Source of the DNA: Prochlorococcus sp. AG-347-K20
GTDB lineage: Bacteria; Cyanobacteriota; Cyanobacteriia; PCC-6307; Cyanobiaceae
Direction of reading: 5' to 3'
NCBI GenBank assembly: GCA_003281315.1
Contig: QCCH01000001.1
Coordinates: forward strand, 1-64,000
DNA: 64,000 nucleotides
Part shown: in pieces, positions 37,306-46,027 of the stretch
How positions within the stretch are numbered: position 1 is the first letter of the stretch
Layout of the letters: each line of letters opens with the position of its first letter
The notes under the pieces: generated by a model
What the model was told of the DNA's origin: nothing
The model's database searches: none
What the model saw: only the letters and a program-made list of their open reading frames with translations
Translations under genes and position numbers: made by a program

Positions 37306-37391
37306 GGGAGTGTGGCGGAATTGGTAGACGCGCCGGACTTAAAATCCGTCGAGCGATTTAGCTCGTGGGGGTTCAAGTCCCCCCACTCCCA
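37306..37391 (+). tRNA. tRNA-Leu (anticodon UAA), intron-free
   Basis: 86 nt. The acceptor GGGAGTG (37306-37312) pairs with CACTCCC (37384-37390), with A as discriminator; CCA is not encoded. The anticodon loop CTTAAAA gives UAA. A CGAGC/GCTCG long variable arm marks it as a class II tRNA, and the GGTTCAAGTCC T-loop is intact. The anticodon loop is uninterrupted: the group I intron found in tRNA-Leu(UAA) of many other cyanobacteria and plastids is absent. Confidence 0.96.
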
Positions 37392-37469
37392 TTATTTAAT
37401 TATTTATTTTTAGTTCTGACGATAACTTCCAATAGTTGTTATGTTTTAACTAAGCAACCATAAATTAAA

Positions 37470-37703
37470 ATGGAAAGTTTTTTCAATAATTCATTCGCTA
37501 CTTTAATTGCTTATATCGGAATTATTTCTACCTATTTATTGGTTATCCCATTGTTACTATTTTACTGGATGAATAATAGATGGAATATTATGGGCAAATT
37601 TGAAAGATTAGGAATTTATGGCCTTGTATTTCTTTTCTTTCCAGGTTTAATTTTATTTTCTCCATTTTTAAATCTCAGACTAAAAGGAAGTGGTAAAGGG
37701 TAA
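37470..37703 (+). CDS. ndhL: NAD(P)H-quinone oxidoreductase subunit L
   Basis: 77 residues with two hydrophobic helices (about 10-32 and 46-68). NdhL is a small membrane subunit specific to photosynthetic NDH-1 complexes, which drive cyclic electron flow and respiration. The sequence around [28 protein letters not shown] is characteristic. It is followed 4 bp later by a DUF3007 gene and then trpA, the conserved ndhL-DUF3007-trpA order of cyanobacteria. Confidence 0.93.
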   Translation: MESFFNNSFATLIAYIGIISTYLLVIPLLLFYWMNNRWNIMGKFERLGIYGLVFLFFPGLILFSPFLNLRLKGSGKG

Positions 37704-37707
37704 ATAA

Positions 37708-38028
37708 TTGACTAAAGGAAAAGTTATACAAATAGGTTTATTTATTTCATTAATAGGATTAATTAGTTATAAATTTGCACCGCAAATTGGGATCGACAAT
37801 TTTACAGCCTCTACTCTCTCAAGTTGTATCTTGATTTTGATTGTTATTACATGGGTCACATCTTATGTTTATAGAGTTATAAATGGAAAAATGACTTTTA
37901 TGGAACAAAGGAAGCGTTATAGAAAAGAGTATGAAAAAGTTGTTAATGATAAACTAGAAACTAAATTCAACTCATTGTCAAAGGAAGAGCAGCAAAAACT
38001 AATGGAAGATTTAGAAAAAAATACATAA
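37708..38028 (+). CDS. DUF3007 membrane protein
   Basis: 106 residues from a TTG start 4 bp after ndhL. Two membrane helices (about 7-25 and 36-57) are followed by a charged, helical C-terminus (YRVINGKMTFMEQRKRYRKEYEKV...). This is the DUF3007 family of cyanobacteria, almost always placed between ndhL and trpA. The function is unestablished; context suggests NDH-1 assembly or another thylakoid role, which is inference. Confidence 0.8.
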   Translation: MTKGKVIQIGLFISLIGLISYKFAPQIGIDNFTASTLSSCILILIVITWVTSYVYRVINGKMTFMEQRKRYRKEYEKVVNDKLETKFNSLSKEEQQKLMEDLEKNT

Positions 38029-38056
38029 ATTTTTCATAGAAAAATATCTAAAAATC

Positions 38057-38899
38057 ATGAAAGATAACAAAATGCAAATTACTAAAAATGAATCTTTATC
38101 TAAGGTAGATGAGATGTTTTGTGAGTTAAAAAATAAAAAAAAATTAGCTTTGATGCCTTTTATAATGGCTGGGGATCCCAATATTGAAATAACTTTTGAG
38201 ATCTTATTAAAGTTACAAGAAAATGGAGCTGACCTTATTGAATTAGGCATCCCTTACAGTGACCCACTTGCAGATGGACCAGTCATTCAAGTGGCTGCCT
38301 CTCGTGCCTTAAAGTCAGGCACTAGCCTAAGAAAAGTAATAAATCTTTTAGAGACTTTAAAAGGTAAATTAAATATTCCCATCATTCTTTTTTCTTACTT
38401 AAATCCATTACTATGTTTTGGCTTTGAAGAGTTTTGTGAGATGGCATCTAATGCTGGAGTTTCTGGCCTAATAGTTCCTGATCTCCCTTTAGAAGAAGCT
38501 TATAAATTTTCTAAAATAGTAAGTAGCCGTTTTATGGACTTAATTTTATTGGTGGCTCCAACTACTCCTTTTGAAAGAATGAAACAAATATCAGATCATA
38601 CAAAAGGCTTTACTTATTTAGTAAGTGTTACAGGTGTCACTGGTGAAAGAAACAAAATGGAAAATAGAGTAGAAAGTCTTATCTCTAAATTAAAAAATGT
38701 AAATAGCAATCCAATTGCTGTTGGTTTTGGAATATCCACTCCAGAACATGTTAATAAAGTTCGTGAGTGGGGAGCAGATGGGGTAATTATTGGGAGTGCA
38801 TTTGTAAAACGAATTTCTAGTTCAAGTGAAAAAGATGTTGTCGATCATGTTGGTGAATTTTGTAAAGAAATGCGTTTAGCTGCTGATCAAAAAAAATAA
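38057..38899 (+). CDS. trpA: Tryptophan synthase alpha chain
   Basis: 280 residues; another ATG six codons in is possible but the first is compatible with the family, whose N-terminus varies. TrpA splits indole-3-glycerol phosphate to indole and G3P, passing indole to TrpB. Catalytic Glu in LIELGIPYSDPLADGP near residue 65 (E/D pair), and the phosphate-binding GFGIS and GSAFV segments are present. It is 28 bp after the DUF3007 gene and convergent with cyAbrB. Confidence 0.95.
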   Translation: MKDNKMQITKNESLSKVDEMFCELKNKKKLALMPFIMAGDPNIEITFEILLKLQENGADLIELGIPYSDPLADGPVIQVAASRALKSGTSLRKVINLLETLKGKLNIPIILFSYLNPLLCFGFEEFCEMASNAGVSGLIVPDLPLEEAYKFSKIVSSRFMDLILLVAPTTPFERMKQISDHTKGFTYLVSVTGVTGERNKMENRVESLISKLKNVNSNPIAVGFGISTPEHVNKVREWGADGVIIGSAFVKRISSSSEKDVVDHVGEFCKEMRLAADQKK

Positions 38900-38985
38900 A
38901 TACAAAGATAATTTATTAATATAAAGAATTAATTATTGAAAAATAATTTAAAAAAAAATAATATAACCAATTTGTTTTTTTGTCT

Positions 38986-39342
38986 TTAAGATTCTTCTGT
39001 AGGTAATAATCTGATTTGTTTCCTTCCGAGCTTAATTTCGAATTCATCACCTGCTTTTAAATCAAGAAGTGCTGTATATGCTTTTCCAATCAGAAGATTT
39101 CCATTGCCTTGTACTGTAGCTATGTAACTAAGTTTTCTTCCACCTTTTCCAATACCTGCAACTCCAGAATCACCAAGATTGACCCCTTTTGCTTCTAAAA
39201 GTGCTTCATAGAATGCGGTAAAGTTTAAGCGTTCACTTCCGTTTTTCTTAGTAGAAACATATCCACATGAGCGAACTAGGTCTGATTTGCTAACATCACC
39301 AAGTTCTTTAACTTTTGCAAGGAGATCGCTTCCAGTTAGCAT
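38986..39342 (-). CDS. Cyanobacterial AbrB-like transcription regulator (cyAbrB)
   Basis: 118 residues. Unlike Bacillus AbrB, cyAbrB proteins carry the swapped-hairpin DNA-binding domain at the C-terminus; here it is about 75-115 (GKAYTALLDLKAGDEFEIKLGRKQIRLLP). The N-terminal part (LTGSDLLAKVKELGDVSKSDLVRSCGYVS) is the conserved cyAbrB segment. These factors control carbon and nitrogen genes, among others, in cyanobacteria. It is divergent from the YciI-like gene over 96 bp of AT-rich DNA, where it might autoregulate. Confidence 0.92.
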   Translation of the reverse strand: MLTGSDLLAKVKELGDVSKSDLVRSCGYVSTKKNGSERLNFTAFYEALLEAKGVNLGDSGVAGIGKGGRKLSYIATVQGNGNLLIGKAYTALLDLKAGDEFEIKLGRKQIRLLPTEES

Positions 39343-39438
39343 AATTAATTAAAAGAAAGTTGTATTTAATAACATACCAATTTGTGTGTAATATATGCAA
39401 TTATCTAGTATATTTTATTCTATTGTTTATCTTGAAAA

Positions 39439-39708
39439 ATGGAAAAGTTTGTAGTTTTTGGAAAGTACTGCGAAGATGCAATTATTAAAAGGGGACCGTT
39501 TCGTGAACAACATCTTAATAGACTTAAAAACTTAAAAGATCGAGATATTCTAATTACATTAGGGCCAACAAAATGTACCAAATATTTGTTTGGCATTTTT
39601 AATGCTAATGATGAAAATGAGTTGCAAAATCTTATTGAGGAGGATATATATTGGGAAAAAGGTATATGGATTAATTATGATATTTATCCTTGGATCCAGG
39701 CATTCTAA
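39439..39708 (+). CDS. YciI-like (YCII domain) protein
   Basis: 89 residues, ferredoxin-like fold. The YCII-domain features are KFVVFGKYCEDAIIKRGPFREQHLNRLKNL at the start (Arg-Pro-His region replaced by REQH) and the LQNLIEEDIYWEKGIW segment. The family includes small dehydrochlorinase-like or stress-related proteins of unclear function; a His/Asp pair is thought to be catalytic. It is monocistronic, divergent from cyAbrB and followed by a 194-bp gene-free region. Confidence 0.8.
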   Translation: MEKFVVFGKYCEDAIIKRGPFREQHLNRLKNLKDRDILITLGPTKCTKYLFGIFNANDENELQNLIEEDIYWEKGIWINYDIYPWIQAF

Positions 39709-39902
39709 ATACAATTTACGAAAAAATTTTTAGTAATTATTATTTATTAATTGAAAAAAATTAATTTAAATAAAATACATAATATTTTTCTTTAATAATT
39801 TAATTATTTATCATATTTAAAAATTAAAACTATATTTATTTAAAGGTTAGTTTTTAGGCAGTTGTATTATTTTTAACTAAAATATAATATTTTAAATAAT
39901 AT
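39709..39902. other. Gene-free AT-rich stretch
   Basis: 194 bp with over 85% A+T between the YciI-like gene and the HTH gene. Only runs of A and T and short ATTAATT-like words were seen; no reading frame, RNA gene or convincing hairpin was found. Confidence 0.6.
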
Positions 39903-40223
39903 TTATTCACAAGTATCTTGAGATATCTGGTTTACTAATGAGTCGATATCTAATTGATTATATGGTGGTGTTTGTTTTGCTTCTCGATAATCATTCTTGA
40001 AATTGTTTAACCATTTTTGTTCAATCTTTATTAGATTTTTTACAATATTGAACATGCCGCCTTTTTTATATAACTCTTTCATTTTGAGAATAATCTCGGA
40101 GGTTCTGCTCGATTTAATATTTAATTCATTTGCTAAGTCTTTTTGGGTAAATCCATGAGATTTTAGCCAATCTTTAATGAAGGAAACGAGTTCTTTTTCT
40201 TCCTGTATAGATAATTTACTCAT
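39903..40223 (-). CDS. Small helix-turn-helix protein
   Basis: 106 residues. A helix-turn-helix of the XRE-like type lies at about residues 16-50 (FIKDWLKSHGFTQKDLANELNIKSSRTSEIILKMKEL). The rest is helical and charged (IVKNLIKIEQKWLNNFKNDYREA). It is probably a DNA-binding protein. It starts immediately after the stop of the DUF1232 gene upstream on the same strand (adjacent bases), implying one transcript with that gene and perhaps the sigma factor. No specific family name is recognised and the target is unknown. Confidence 0.65.
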   Translation of the reverse strand: MSKLSIQEEKELVSFIKDWLKSHGFTQKDLANELNIKSSRTSEIILKMKELYKKGGMFNIVKNLIKIEQKWLNNFKNDYREAKQTPPYNQLDIDSLVNQISQDTCE

Positions 40224-40592
40224 TCAATAATAAGGAAATAACTTATTAAGCTTATTCTGTGCTCTTGCTCTTATAGAAGGAGTCATATATTTGCTCCATA
40301 TACTGAGTACTGCCGTGAGGGCTACAAAATCATCACTGAAGCCAACTAAAGGCATGAAGTCAGGGAAAAGATCAAATGGCATGATTAAATAGGCTAGCGC
40401 AGCCATTAACGAAACTCTTACTTGTGCTGGAGTATAAGGATCTAAAGCCATCTCCAAAACTTCTAAGGCAGGCTTGGCAATTGTTCTTCCTGCTTTAATA
40501 AGAATCTTTATAATGATATTTTCATCAAATGTTGAACTCTCTAAAACTTCAGTATCATAGATTTTTTCTTGGGTTTTGTAATTCTCTTTCAT
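40224..40592 (-). CDS. DUF1232 (YkvA-like) membrane protein
   Basis: 122 residues. The YPYTPAQVR...LMAALAYLIMPFDLFPDFMPLVGFSDDFVALTAVLS region (about 52-100) is the DUF1232 domain: a short hydrophobic hairpin with a conserved Pro-Asp-Pro-like PFDLFPD turn. Some members have been linked to envelope or membrane stress, but no biochemical role is established. It lies 36 bp downstream of the sigma factor gene and directly abuts the HTH gene, so the three may form a small operon. Confidence 0.83.
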   Translation of the reverse strand: MKENYKTQEKIYDTEVLESSTFDENIIIKILIKAGRTIAKPALEVLEMALDPYTPAQVRVSLMAALAYLIMPFDLFPDFMPLVGFSDDFVALTAVLSIWSKYMTPSIRARAQNKLNKLFPYY

Positions 40593-40628
40593 CCCTATAA
40601 ATGAAATAAAATATTTTTAATGGAATTT

Positions 40629-41552
40629 TTAGCTAATACTATCAACTAATCCATTCTGTATTCCTGCTTTTCTAAGTTTTCTTAAAGCACGTTGAACAAC
40701 TTGTCGGCAATATTCTCTGCTACAACTCATATGTCTTGCTACTTCAGCTAAAGTTCTCCATTCATTTGAGCCGTCTAAACCAAATCTTAGGCTTACTATC
40801 TTTCTTTCTTTTTCAGTTAAATTTGCTTTATCTAATAACTTCCACGCTGAGGCTGTCCTTTCCGCTAATTCCGCTAACTCCATTGGTGCAACCTGATCAC
40901 TCGGAAGGATGTCAACCAACTCGGAAGGATCTGATTTTGATTTAACAGTACCTTGGAGGCTAACAGTGATGCTTCTCAATTCACAAGAGAGGAGTTCGTC
41001 AATTTCCTCTTTGGTTATTTTCATCTCTTCAGCAAGCTCATCACTACTGGGTGGAATACCCTTAAGTTGCATAAGTTTTGATTTTGCTGATCTTAGTTTT
41101 GTAAGTTTTTCATTGATGTTTACAGGGATCCTAATAGTTCTACTTTGAGTTGATAATGCTCTATTTAAACCTTGCCTAATCCACCAATAAGCATAGGTAG
41201 AAAATCTATGTCCTCTAGATGGATCATATTTTTCTACGGCCCTTGTAAGACCTAATGTACCCTCCTGAATTAAGTCCAATAATTCTAATCCTTTCCCTTG
41301 GTATCTTTTAGCAAGGTTGACAACTAGTCTTAGGTTGGCTGTTATCATCTCGTTTTTAGCTTTTTCACCAATTTTGATCTTTTTCCTTTCAACTTCGGAA
41401 TATTCACAAGCAGGCCCCTTGCCACCTGCTTCTTGACATCTATTAACAAGTACAACCATCTCTTGGACTTTTCTGCCCATTGTGAGTTCTCTCTCGGGAG
41501 TCAAAAGTTGATGACGACCTATTTCACCAAGAAAATCGCTTAATGAACTCAC
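40629..41552 (-). CDS. Group 2 (RpoD-like) sigma factor
   Basis: 307 residues. Region 1.2 is at the N-terminus (SDFLGEIGRHQLLTPERE). Regions 2.1-2.4 are at about 68-140, with RLVVNLAKRYQGKGLELLDLIQEG and the -10-binding RFSTYAYWWIRQGL. Region 3 follows, and region 4 with the -35 helix-turn-helix at about 250-300 (TLAEVARHMSCSREYCRQVVQRALRKL). It lacks the long region 1.1 of the housekeeping factor, so it is an alternative group 2 sigma, used in cyanobacteria for light, nutrient or diel responses. A phased AT repeat sits upstream. Confidence 0.93.
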   Translation of the reverse strand: MSSLSDFLGEIGRHQLLTPERELTMGRKVQEMVVLVNRCQEAGGKGPACEYSEVERKKIKIGEKAKNEMITANLRLVVNLAKRYQGKGLELLDLIQEGTLGLTRAVEKYDPSRGHRFSTYAYWWIRQGLNRALSTQSRTIRIPVNINEKLTKLRSAKSKLMQLKGIPPSSDELAEEMKITKEEIDELLSCELRSITVSLQGTVKSKSDPSELVDILPSDQVAPMELAELAERTASAWKLLDKANLTEKERKIVSLRFGLDGSNEWRTLAEVARHMSCSREYCRQVVQRALRKLRKAGIQNGLVDSIS

Positions 41553-41612
41553 GATTTACCTCATAGTTGATATATTCAACTTATAGTTAATTCAGTAATA
41601 AGCCATACATGT

Positions 41613-41659
41613 AATAATTAATTAATAATTAATTAATAATTATTAATTAATAATTAATT
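41613..41659. repeat. Tandem 11-bp AT repeat upstream of the sigma gene
   Basis: Four tandem copies of AATAATTAATT: 41613-41623, 41624-41634, 41635-41648 (with a 3-bp insertion) and 41649-41659. The period is close to one helical turn, and the repeat is itself nearly palindromic. It lies 61 bp upstream of the sigma factor start and may bend DNA or act as a promoter UP-like element. Confidence 0.75.
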
Positions 41660-41724
41660 ATTTAACTACATCTTTTTTTGAAATTTTTAGTTTAAAAAAA
41701 ATATAAATTTTAAATTTAAATTAT

Positions 41725-42384
41725 TTAATTTTTTCTTCTTGATTCTAGAACAGTAAGTACATCTCTCCACTCAACGCCTTTATGCATAAGGGCTACTTGT
41801 AGATGATAAATTAAATCAGCAGCTTCATTTGAGATTGAAGTTTTATCATTATCTTTGCAAGCCATTATAAATTCTGCAGATTCCTCTCCTATCTTTTTCA
41901 AAATAGTATTACTGCCTTTTTTTAATAAATCATTTGTGTAACTTTCTTCTGATGGATTTATTGATCTTTCGTTAATTGTATTGAATAATTCAGAGCAAAT
42001 ATTTGAGAAGGGAGTTGTTTTTTTCTCTTTTTTATCACTTTGATTAATTTGTATTTCGTTGAAAAAACAACTTTTTTCGCCGGTGTGACATGCTCCTGAA
42101 CCATTTTGTTCAATCAAAAGGATTAGTGCATCATTATCGCAGTCGAATCTTATCTCCTTAAGTATTTGGGTACTTCCACTTGTAGCTCCTTTTCTCCAAA
42201 TCTCGGCTCTTGATCTACTCCAATAATGAATGTTTTTACTTTCAAGTGTCATTGACAAAGATTCTTTATTCATCCAAGCAAGCATAAGAATTGATCCGTC
42301 AAGCCAATCTTGTGCTATCGCAGGGATTAATCCATAATTATCAAAGCGTAGATCCTCTATCGAGAAATTAGTTGAATAAGTCAT
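41725..42384 (-). CDS. hisIE: Bifunctional phosphoribosyl-AMP cyclohydrolase / phosphoribosyl-ATP pyrophosphatase
   Basis: 219 residues. The HisI domain (about 1-115) carries zinc and magnesium ligands in SRSRAEIWRKGATSG, RFDCDNDALIL and CHTGEKSCF. The HisE domain (about 120-219) has GEESAEFIMACK. The fusion performs steps 2 and 3 of histidine synthesis. Gene fusion is usual in cyanobacteria. It is divergent from the QueD-like gene over 63 bp and separate from hisG. Confidence 0.95.
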   Translation of the reverse strand: MTYSTNFSIEDLRFDNYGLIPAIAQDWLDGSILMLAWMNKESLSMTLESKNIHYWSRSRAEIWRKGATSGSTQILKEIRFDCDNDALILLIEQNGSGACHTGEKSCFFNEIQINQSDKKEKKTTPFSNICSELFNTINERSINPSEESYTNDLLKKGSNTILKKIGEESAEFIMACKDNDKTSISNEAADLIYHLQVALMHKGVEWRDVLTVLESRRKN

Positions 42385-42447
42385 TATGTTCGTTATGTTA
42401 AATCCTATTCAATGTGTTTTATTAAAAATAATCCTACCAGTTAATTG

Positions 42448-42918
42448 ATGTATATTCATTCTCTGAAATTTTCATGCAGCAAAAGTTACGAGGATTTTCC
42501 CTGTTCTCATCGGCAATGGCGCCATGAAGGCCACTGCAGATTTGTGCATGGATATTCAAGATCATTCACATTTTGGTTTACTGCAAAAAAATTAGACCTA
42601 AATGGTTTTGTTGTCGATTTTTCAAGTCTAAAGCCTCTAGAAAATAGATTAAAGGAGCAATTTGACCATACATTTTTAGTAAATAAAGATGACCCTTTGT
42701 TGAATTATTGGGAAAAATTACATGATTTAGATGCTTTAGATCTGAGAATTATGGATAATGTGGGCATGGAGTTCACTTCTGAATTAATTTGGAGATGGGC
42801 TAATGAATACTTGCAGGATAAGGATAAGGGCAGAACATGTTGTTGGAAAACAGAATCAAAGGAAAATAAATCTAATAAAGCAAGTTATGAAAAAATTCCT
42901 GATTGGTTCAAATCTTAG
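42448..42918 (+). CDS. QueD/PTPS-like 6-carboxytetrahydropterin synthase homologue with variant zinc site
   Basis: 156 residues from the ATG at 42448 (a TTG just before is less likely). The fold is that of PTPS/QueD. H21 (PCSHRQW), C30 and H34 (HCRFVHGY) align with the first zinc His, the catalytic Cys and the second zinc His. The third zinc ligand, normally the last His of HGH, is Tyr36 here. The catalytic D73-H74 (QFDHTF) and E109 are kept. The canonical enzyme makes the queuosine precursor CPH4 from dihydroneopterin triphosphate, the FolE product. The altered ligand suggests a distinct subfamily whose reaction may differ. Confidence 0.82.
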   Translation: MYIHSLKFSCSKSYEDFPCSHRQWRHEGHCRFVHGYSRSFTFWFTAKKLDLNGFVVDFSSLKPLENRLKEQFDHTFLVNKDDPLLNYWEKLHDLDALDLRIMDNVGMEFTSELIWRWANEYLQDKDKGRTCCWKTESKENKSNKASYEKIPDWFKS

Positions 42919-42967
42919 ATCCAAGTCGTTTAATTTCAAGTCATATAGAATTCTTCAATTTAGATCT

Positions 42968-45550
42968 TTAATCAACAATTATCTCTCCATTAACCAGATA
43001 AATATTAATCTCGTCTTTATGAAGGTAATGATTATTCAATAGATTGTTTGAAATTTTTGTCTCAATTTGTTTTTGAATAATTCTTTTTAATGGCCTTGCA
43101 CCATAAGCATGATCGAAACTATTTTCGACCAGTTGGTTAATTGCATCATCCGTAATTTTGAATTTTAAGTTTTTTTTGTTAAGTCTTTTTTCTAAATTTT
43201 GAAGCTGGATTTTTGCAATTTCTTTAATATCATTTAATTCTAGATTATTAAAAATAACTATTTCATCAAGTCGATTTAAAAACTCAGGCTTGAAAAATTT
43301 TTTTAGTTCATATTCGACAACTTTTTTAATTTCACTTCTATCTTCTTTTCTAACTGTTAAATCATTTATTGATTGACTTCCCAAATTACTTGTGAGAACA
43401 ATGATTGAATTTTTGAAATTTATTGTACGACCTTGGCCATCTGTAATGATTCCATCATCAAGAACCTGTAAGAGAATATCTAAAATATCTTTGTGAGCTT
43501 TCTCTATTTCATCTAGAAGTATTAATGAATAAGGATTTTTGCGTACGGCTTCAGTTAGTTGACCGCCTGATTCGAAACCTAAATATCCCGGAGGAGCACC
43601 TATGATTTTGCTAACTGAATGCTTTTCCATATATTCAGACATATCCAGTCTTGTAATTGAAGAATTTGAGTCGAATATAATTTTTGCTGTCACTTTACTC
43701 AACTCTGTTTTCCCAACACCAGTTGGACCTAAAAAGAGGAAACTAGCTAATGGCTTGTTTGGATCATTTAGACCTGTCCTTGATCTTTTAATGGAATCTG
43801 CAACAGATCTAATTGCACTATCTTGGCCAATGATTTTTTCTTTAAGAATCGACTCTAGGCTTAAAAGCTTGTCTTTTTCTGACTGGTTTAAGTTTTGAAC
43901 TGGAATTGAGGTCCACTTTGAGACAACTTCTGCAATATCATCAAAAGTCACCTCTTGCCTTAAAAGACTCGTCTCTTCATTTTTTTGAGAATTTACCAAG
44001 GACTCACTTTTTTCTTTTAATTTTTTTTGTAAAGAATTTAAAGTCCCAAATTCCAATTCTGCTGCTTTATTAAGGTCAAAACTCCTTTTGGCTTGATCTA
44101 TTTGCAATTGAATAGATTCAATTTCTTCTTTTATAGTGCTAATCTCATTAATTTCATCTTTTTCTTTTTTCCATTGAGCGCCTAATTCTTCCTGTCTATC
44201 CTTAAGTAAATTAAGTTCATTATTGATTTTTTTTAATCTTTCTATTGAAAAATTATCTGTTTCTCTTTTTAAAGATAATTTTTCCATCTCAAACTGAAGA
44301 ACTTTTCTATCGATTTCATCAATTTCTTCAGGTTTGGAAGTTATGACCATATTCAATCTTGAAGCTGCTTCATCGATTAAATCTATTGCTTTGTCAGGAA
44401 GAAATCTATCGTTAATATACCTTTCGCTAAGGGTGGCAGCTGCAACCAAAGCATTATCAGAAATTCTCACACTATGATGAACTTCATATCTTTCTCTTAA
44501 TCCTCTTAATATTGATACAGTATCATCTATTGAAGGAGCATCAATTTTTATTTTCTGAAATCTTCGTTCTAAAGCAGGATCTTTTTCTATATTTTGTTTG
44601 TGTTCATTAATAGTTGTTGCACCAATACATCTAAGTTCTCCTCGTGCAAGCATTGGTTTTAATAAGTTGCTTGCATCTAAAGAACCTCCACTAGCGCCTG
44701 CACCAACTACTGTATGAATTTCATCAATAAAAAGAATGATCTTACCGTCTGATTCTTTCACTTTCTTTAGGACATTTTTTATTCTTTCTTCAAATTCACC
44801 ACGATATTTTGCTCCAGCTAAAAGTGAACCCATATCTAATGAAATTAGTTGCCTATTTTGTAGTGCAGAGGGTACATCGCCATTAATAATTCTTTGAGAC
44901 AACCCTTCCACTATGGCTGTTTTACCAACCCCAGGTTCTCCGATAAGAACGGGATTATTTTTTGTTCTTCTACTCAATATTTGAATTGTTCTTCTAATTT
45001 CTTCATCTCTACCAATAACTGGATCTAAGACTCCATCCCTTGCTGATTGGGTTAGATCAATACCATATTTATCTAAAGAATCATTAGAGGTATCAAAGTC
45101 ATTTTTTACTGCTGGATCTGACTTCATTTTCTTTATAGTTTCAAGAAATTCTGGAATACTTTTTTGATTTAAAATTTGAAATCCGTACTTATTATCATAA
45201 GTCAAACCGTAAACTAAGTGTTCTGTTGATATCACTACATCATCTAGAGTGTTTTTAATATCATTTGCTTTTAAAAATATTTTGTAAAGAGCATCACCAA
45301 TATATAAATTATCTTGTTTGTTTTTCATTTTTGCCTTTGAATTTAATGAAGATATTATTTCCTTCTCAAACTCTTTGATATTTACATCATTTTTTTTTAA
45401 GGTCTTTTTTGTAAAGTTGTCTTCTTTTATAAGAGCTAATAATAAATTATCTGAATCTACGTCTTGTTGGTGATTTTTATAAGCAATTTCTTTGGCCAAA
45501 ATAAAACAGTTCCAAGCAGAATTTGAAAATTCGCTTGGAACTATTTTCAT
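42968..45550 (-). CDS. clpB: ClpB-type disaggregase ATPase
   Basis: 860 residues. The Clp N-domain spans about 1-150; AAA1 has Walker [10 protein letters not shown] near residue 207; the long coiled-coil middle domain is about 400-525; AAA2 has Walker [10 protein letters not shown] near 607. The middle domain and absence of a UVR motif and ClpP loop identify ClpB rather than ClpC. With DnaK it rescues aggregated proteins after heat or oxidative stress. The N-domain is divergent from the common ClpB sequence, as in the second cyanobacterial paralogue. Confidence 0.92.
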   Translation of the reverse strand: MKIVPSEFSNSAWNCFILAKEIAYKNHQQDVDSDNLLLALIKEDNFTKKTLKKNDVNIKEFEKEIISSLNSKAKMKNKQDNLYIGDALYKIFLKANDIKNTLDDVVISTEHLVYGLTYDNKYGFQILNQKSIPEFLETIKKMKSDPAVKNDFDTSNDSLDKYGIDLTQSARDGVLDPVIGRDEEIRRTIQILSRRTKNNPVLIGEPGVGKTAIVEGLSQRIINGDVPSALQNRQLISLDMGSLLAGAKYRGEFEERIKNVLKKVKESDGKIILFIDEIHTVVGAGASGGSLDASNLLKPMLARGELRCIGATTINEHKQNIEKDPALERRFQKIKIDAPSIDDTVSILRGLRERYEVHHSVRISDNALVAAATLSERYINDRFLPDKAIDLIDEAASRLNMVITSKPEEIDEIDRKVLQFEMEKLSLKRETDNFSIERLKKINNELNLLKDRQEELGAQWKKEKDEINEISTIKEEIESIQLQIDQAKRSFDLNKAAELEFGTLNSLQKKLKEKSESLVNSQKNEETSLLRQEVTFDDIAEVVSKWTSIPVQNLNQSEKDKLLSLESILKEKIIGQDSAIRSVADSIKRSRTGLNDPNKPLASFLFLGPTGVGKTELSKVTAKIIFDSNSSITRLDMSEYMEKHSVSKIIGAPPGYLGFESGGQLTEAVRKNPYSLILLDEIEKAHKDILDILLQVLDDGIITDGQGRTINFKNSIIVLTSNLGSQSINDLTVRKEDRSEIKKVVEYELKKFFKPEFLNRLDEIVIFNNLELNDIKEIAKIQLQNLEKRLNKKNLKFKITDDAINQLVENSFDHAYGARPLKRIIQKQIETKISNNLLNNHYLHKDEINIYLVNGEIIVD

Positions 45551-45574
45551 TAATCAAAAATTAGATATGACTGT

Positions 45575-45612
45575 AATTAAAGTTAAGTAAAAAAGAGTAT
45601 TTAACTAATTAA
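45575..45612 (-). terminator. Possible terminator stem downstream of petE
   Basis: On the minus strand TAATTAGTTAA (45602-45612) can pair with TTAACTTTAATTA (45575-45587) as an 11-bp AT stem with a 2-nt bulge and T-rich loop. It lies 6 bp after the petE stop. There is no terminal T-run, so this is weak. Confidence 0.3.
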
Positions 45613-45617
45613 AAGAT

Positions 45618-45968
45618 TTATTCAACAATAACTTTACCTACCATTCCAGCGCCTCTGTGAGGCTCGCAATAGTAATCATAAGTTCCAGCAGTATCAAATG
45701 TTTCTTCCCAAGACTCTCCTGGAGCAAAAGCAAGGTCTGCATGACTTAATTCCTCATGCCCATCAAAAACAGCATTGTGAGGGGCAAGTTTATTATTGAC
45801 GAATTTAACTGTATCACCAGCGCTAATGGTTACTGTACTTGGTTCAAATGCGAGCATTCCAGCATCCGTTCCGAGTTTAACTTCAACCGTCTTAGCTGAA
45901 ACTGATGAAATACCTAGACCTAGAGTTAAAACTATTGCAAATAACCCTGCAAAAATTGAACGTAACAT
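45618..45968 (-). CDS. petE: Plastocyanin
   Basis: 116 residues, including a signal peptide of about 25 ([20 protein letters not shown]... cut after SVSA) for the thylakoid lumen. Copper ligands are H64 (LAPHN), C101, H104 and M109 (CEPHRGAGM). Plastocyanin carries electrons from cytochrome b6f to photosystem I or the terminal oxidase. It is monocistronic; the 59-bp upstream gap contains TAATATATATA as a likely -10 region on the minus strand. All ligands are intact. Confidence 0.97.
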   Translation of the reverse strand: MLRSIFAGLFAIVLTLGLGISSVSAKTVEVKLGTDAGMLAFEPSTVTISAGDTVKFVNNKLAPHNAVFDGHEELSHADLAFAPGESWEETFDTAGTYDYYCEPHRGAGMVGKVIVE

Positions 45969-45991
45969 AATTAAAATTTGCTTGTTTATAT

Positions 45992-45997
45992 ATATTA
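45992..45997 (-). promoter_or_regulatory. Candidate -10 box of petE
   Basis: Minus-strand TAATAT, preceded by TTG, lies 24 bp before the petE ATG in a short upstream gap. Spacing and composition fit a -10 element; no firm -35 box is visible. Confidence 0.35.
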
Positions 45998-46027
45998 CAA
46001 GGCTTTGGTAACCTAACTGCGAGAATT

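Noticed and set aside
38900-38985. AT hairpin between trpA and cyAbrB as a two-way terminator
   Set aside because: AATTATT-GAAA-AATAATT can pair, but it is pure A/T, weak, and is followed by A rather than T on the plus strand.
41613-41659. AT repeat considered as a CRISPR array
   Set aside because: Units are 11 bp and contiguous, with no spacers and no cas genes nearby.
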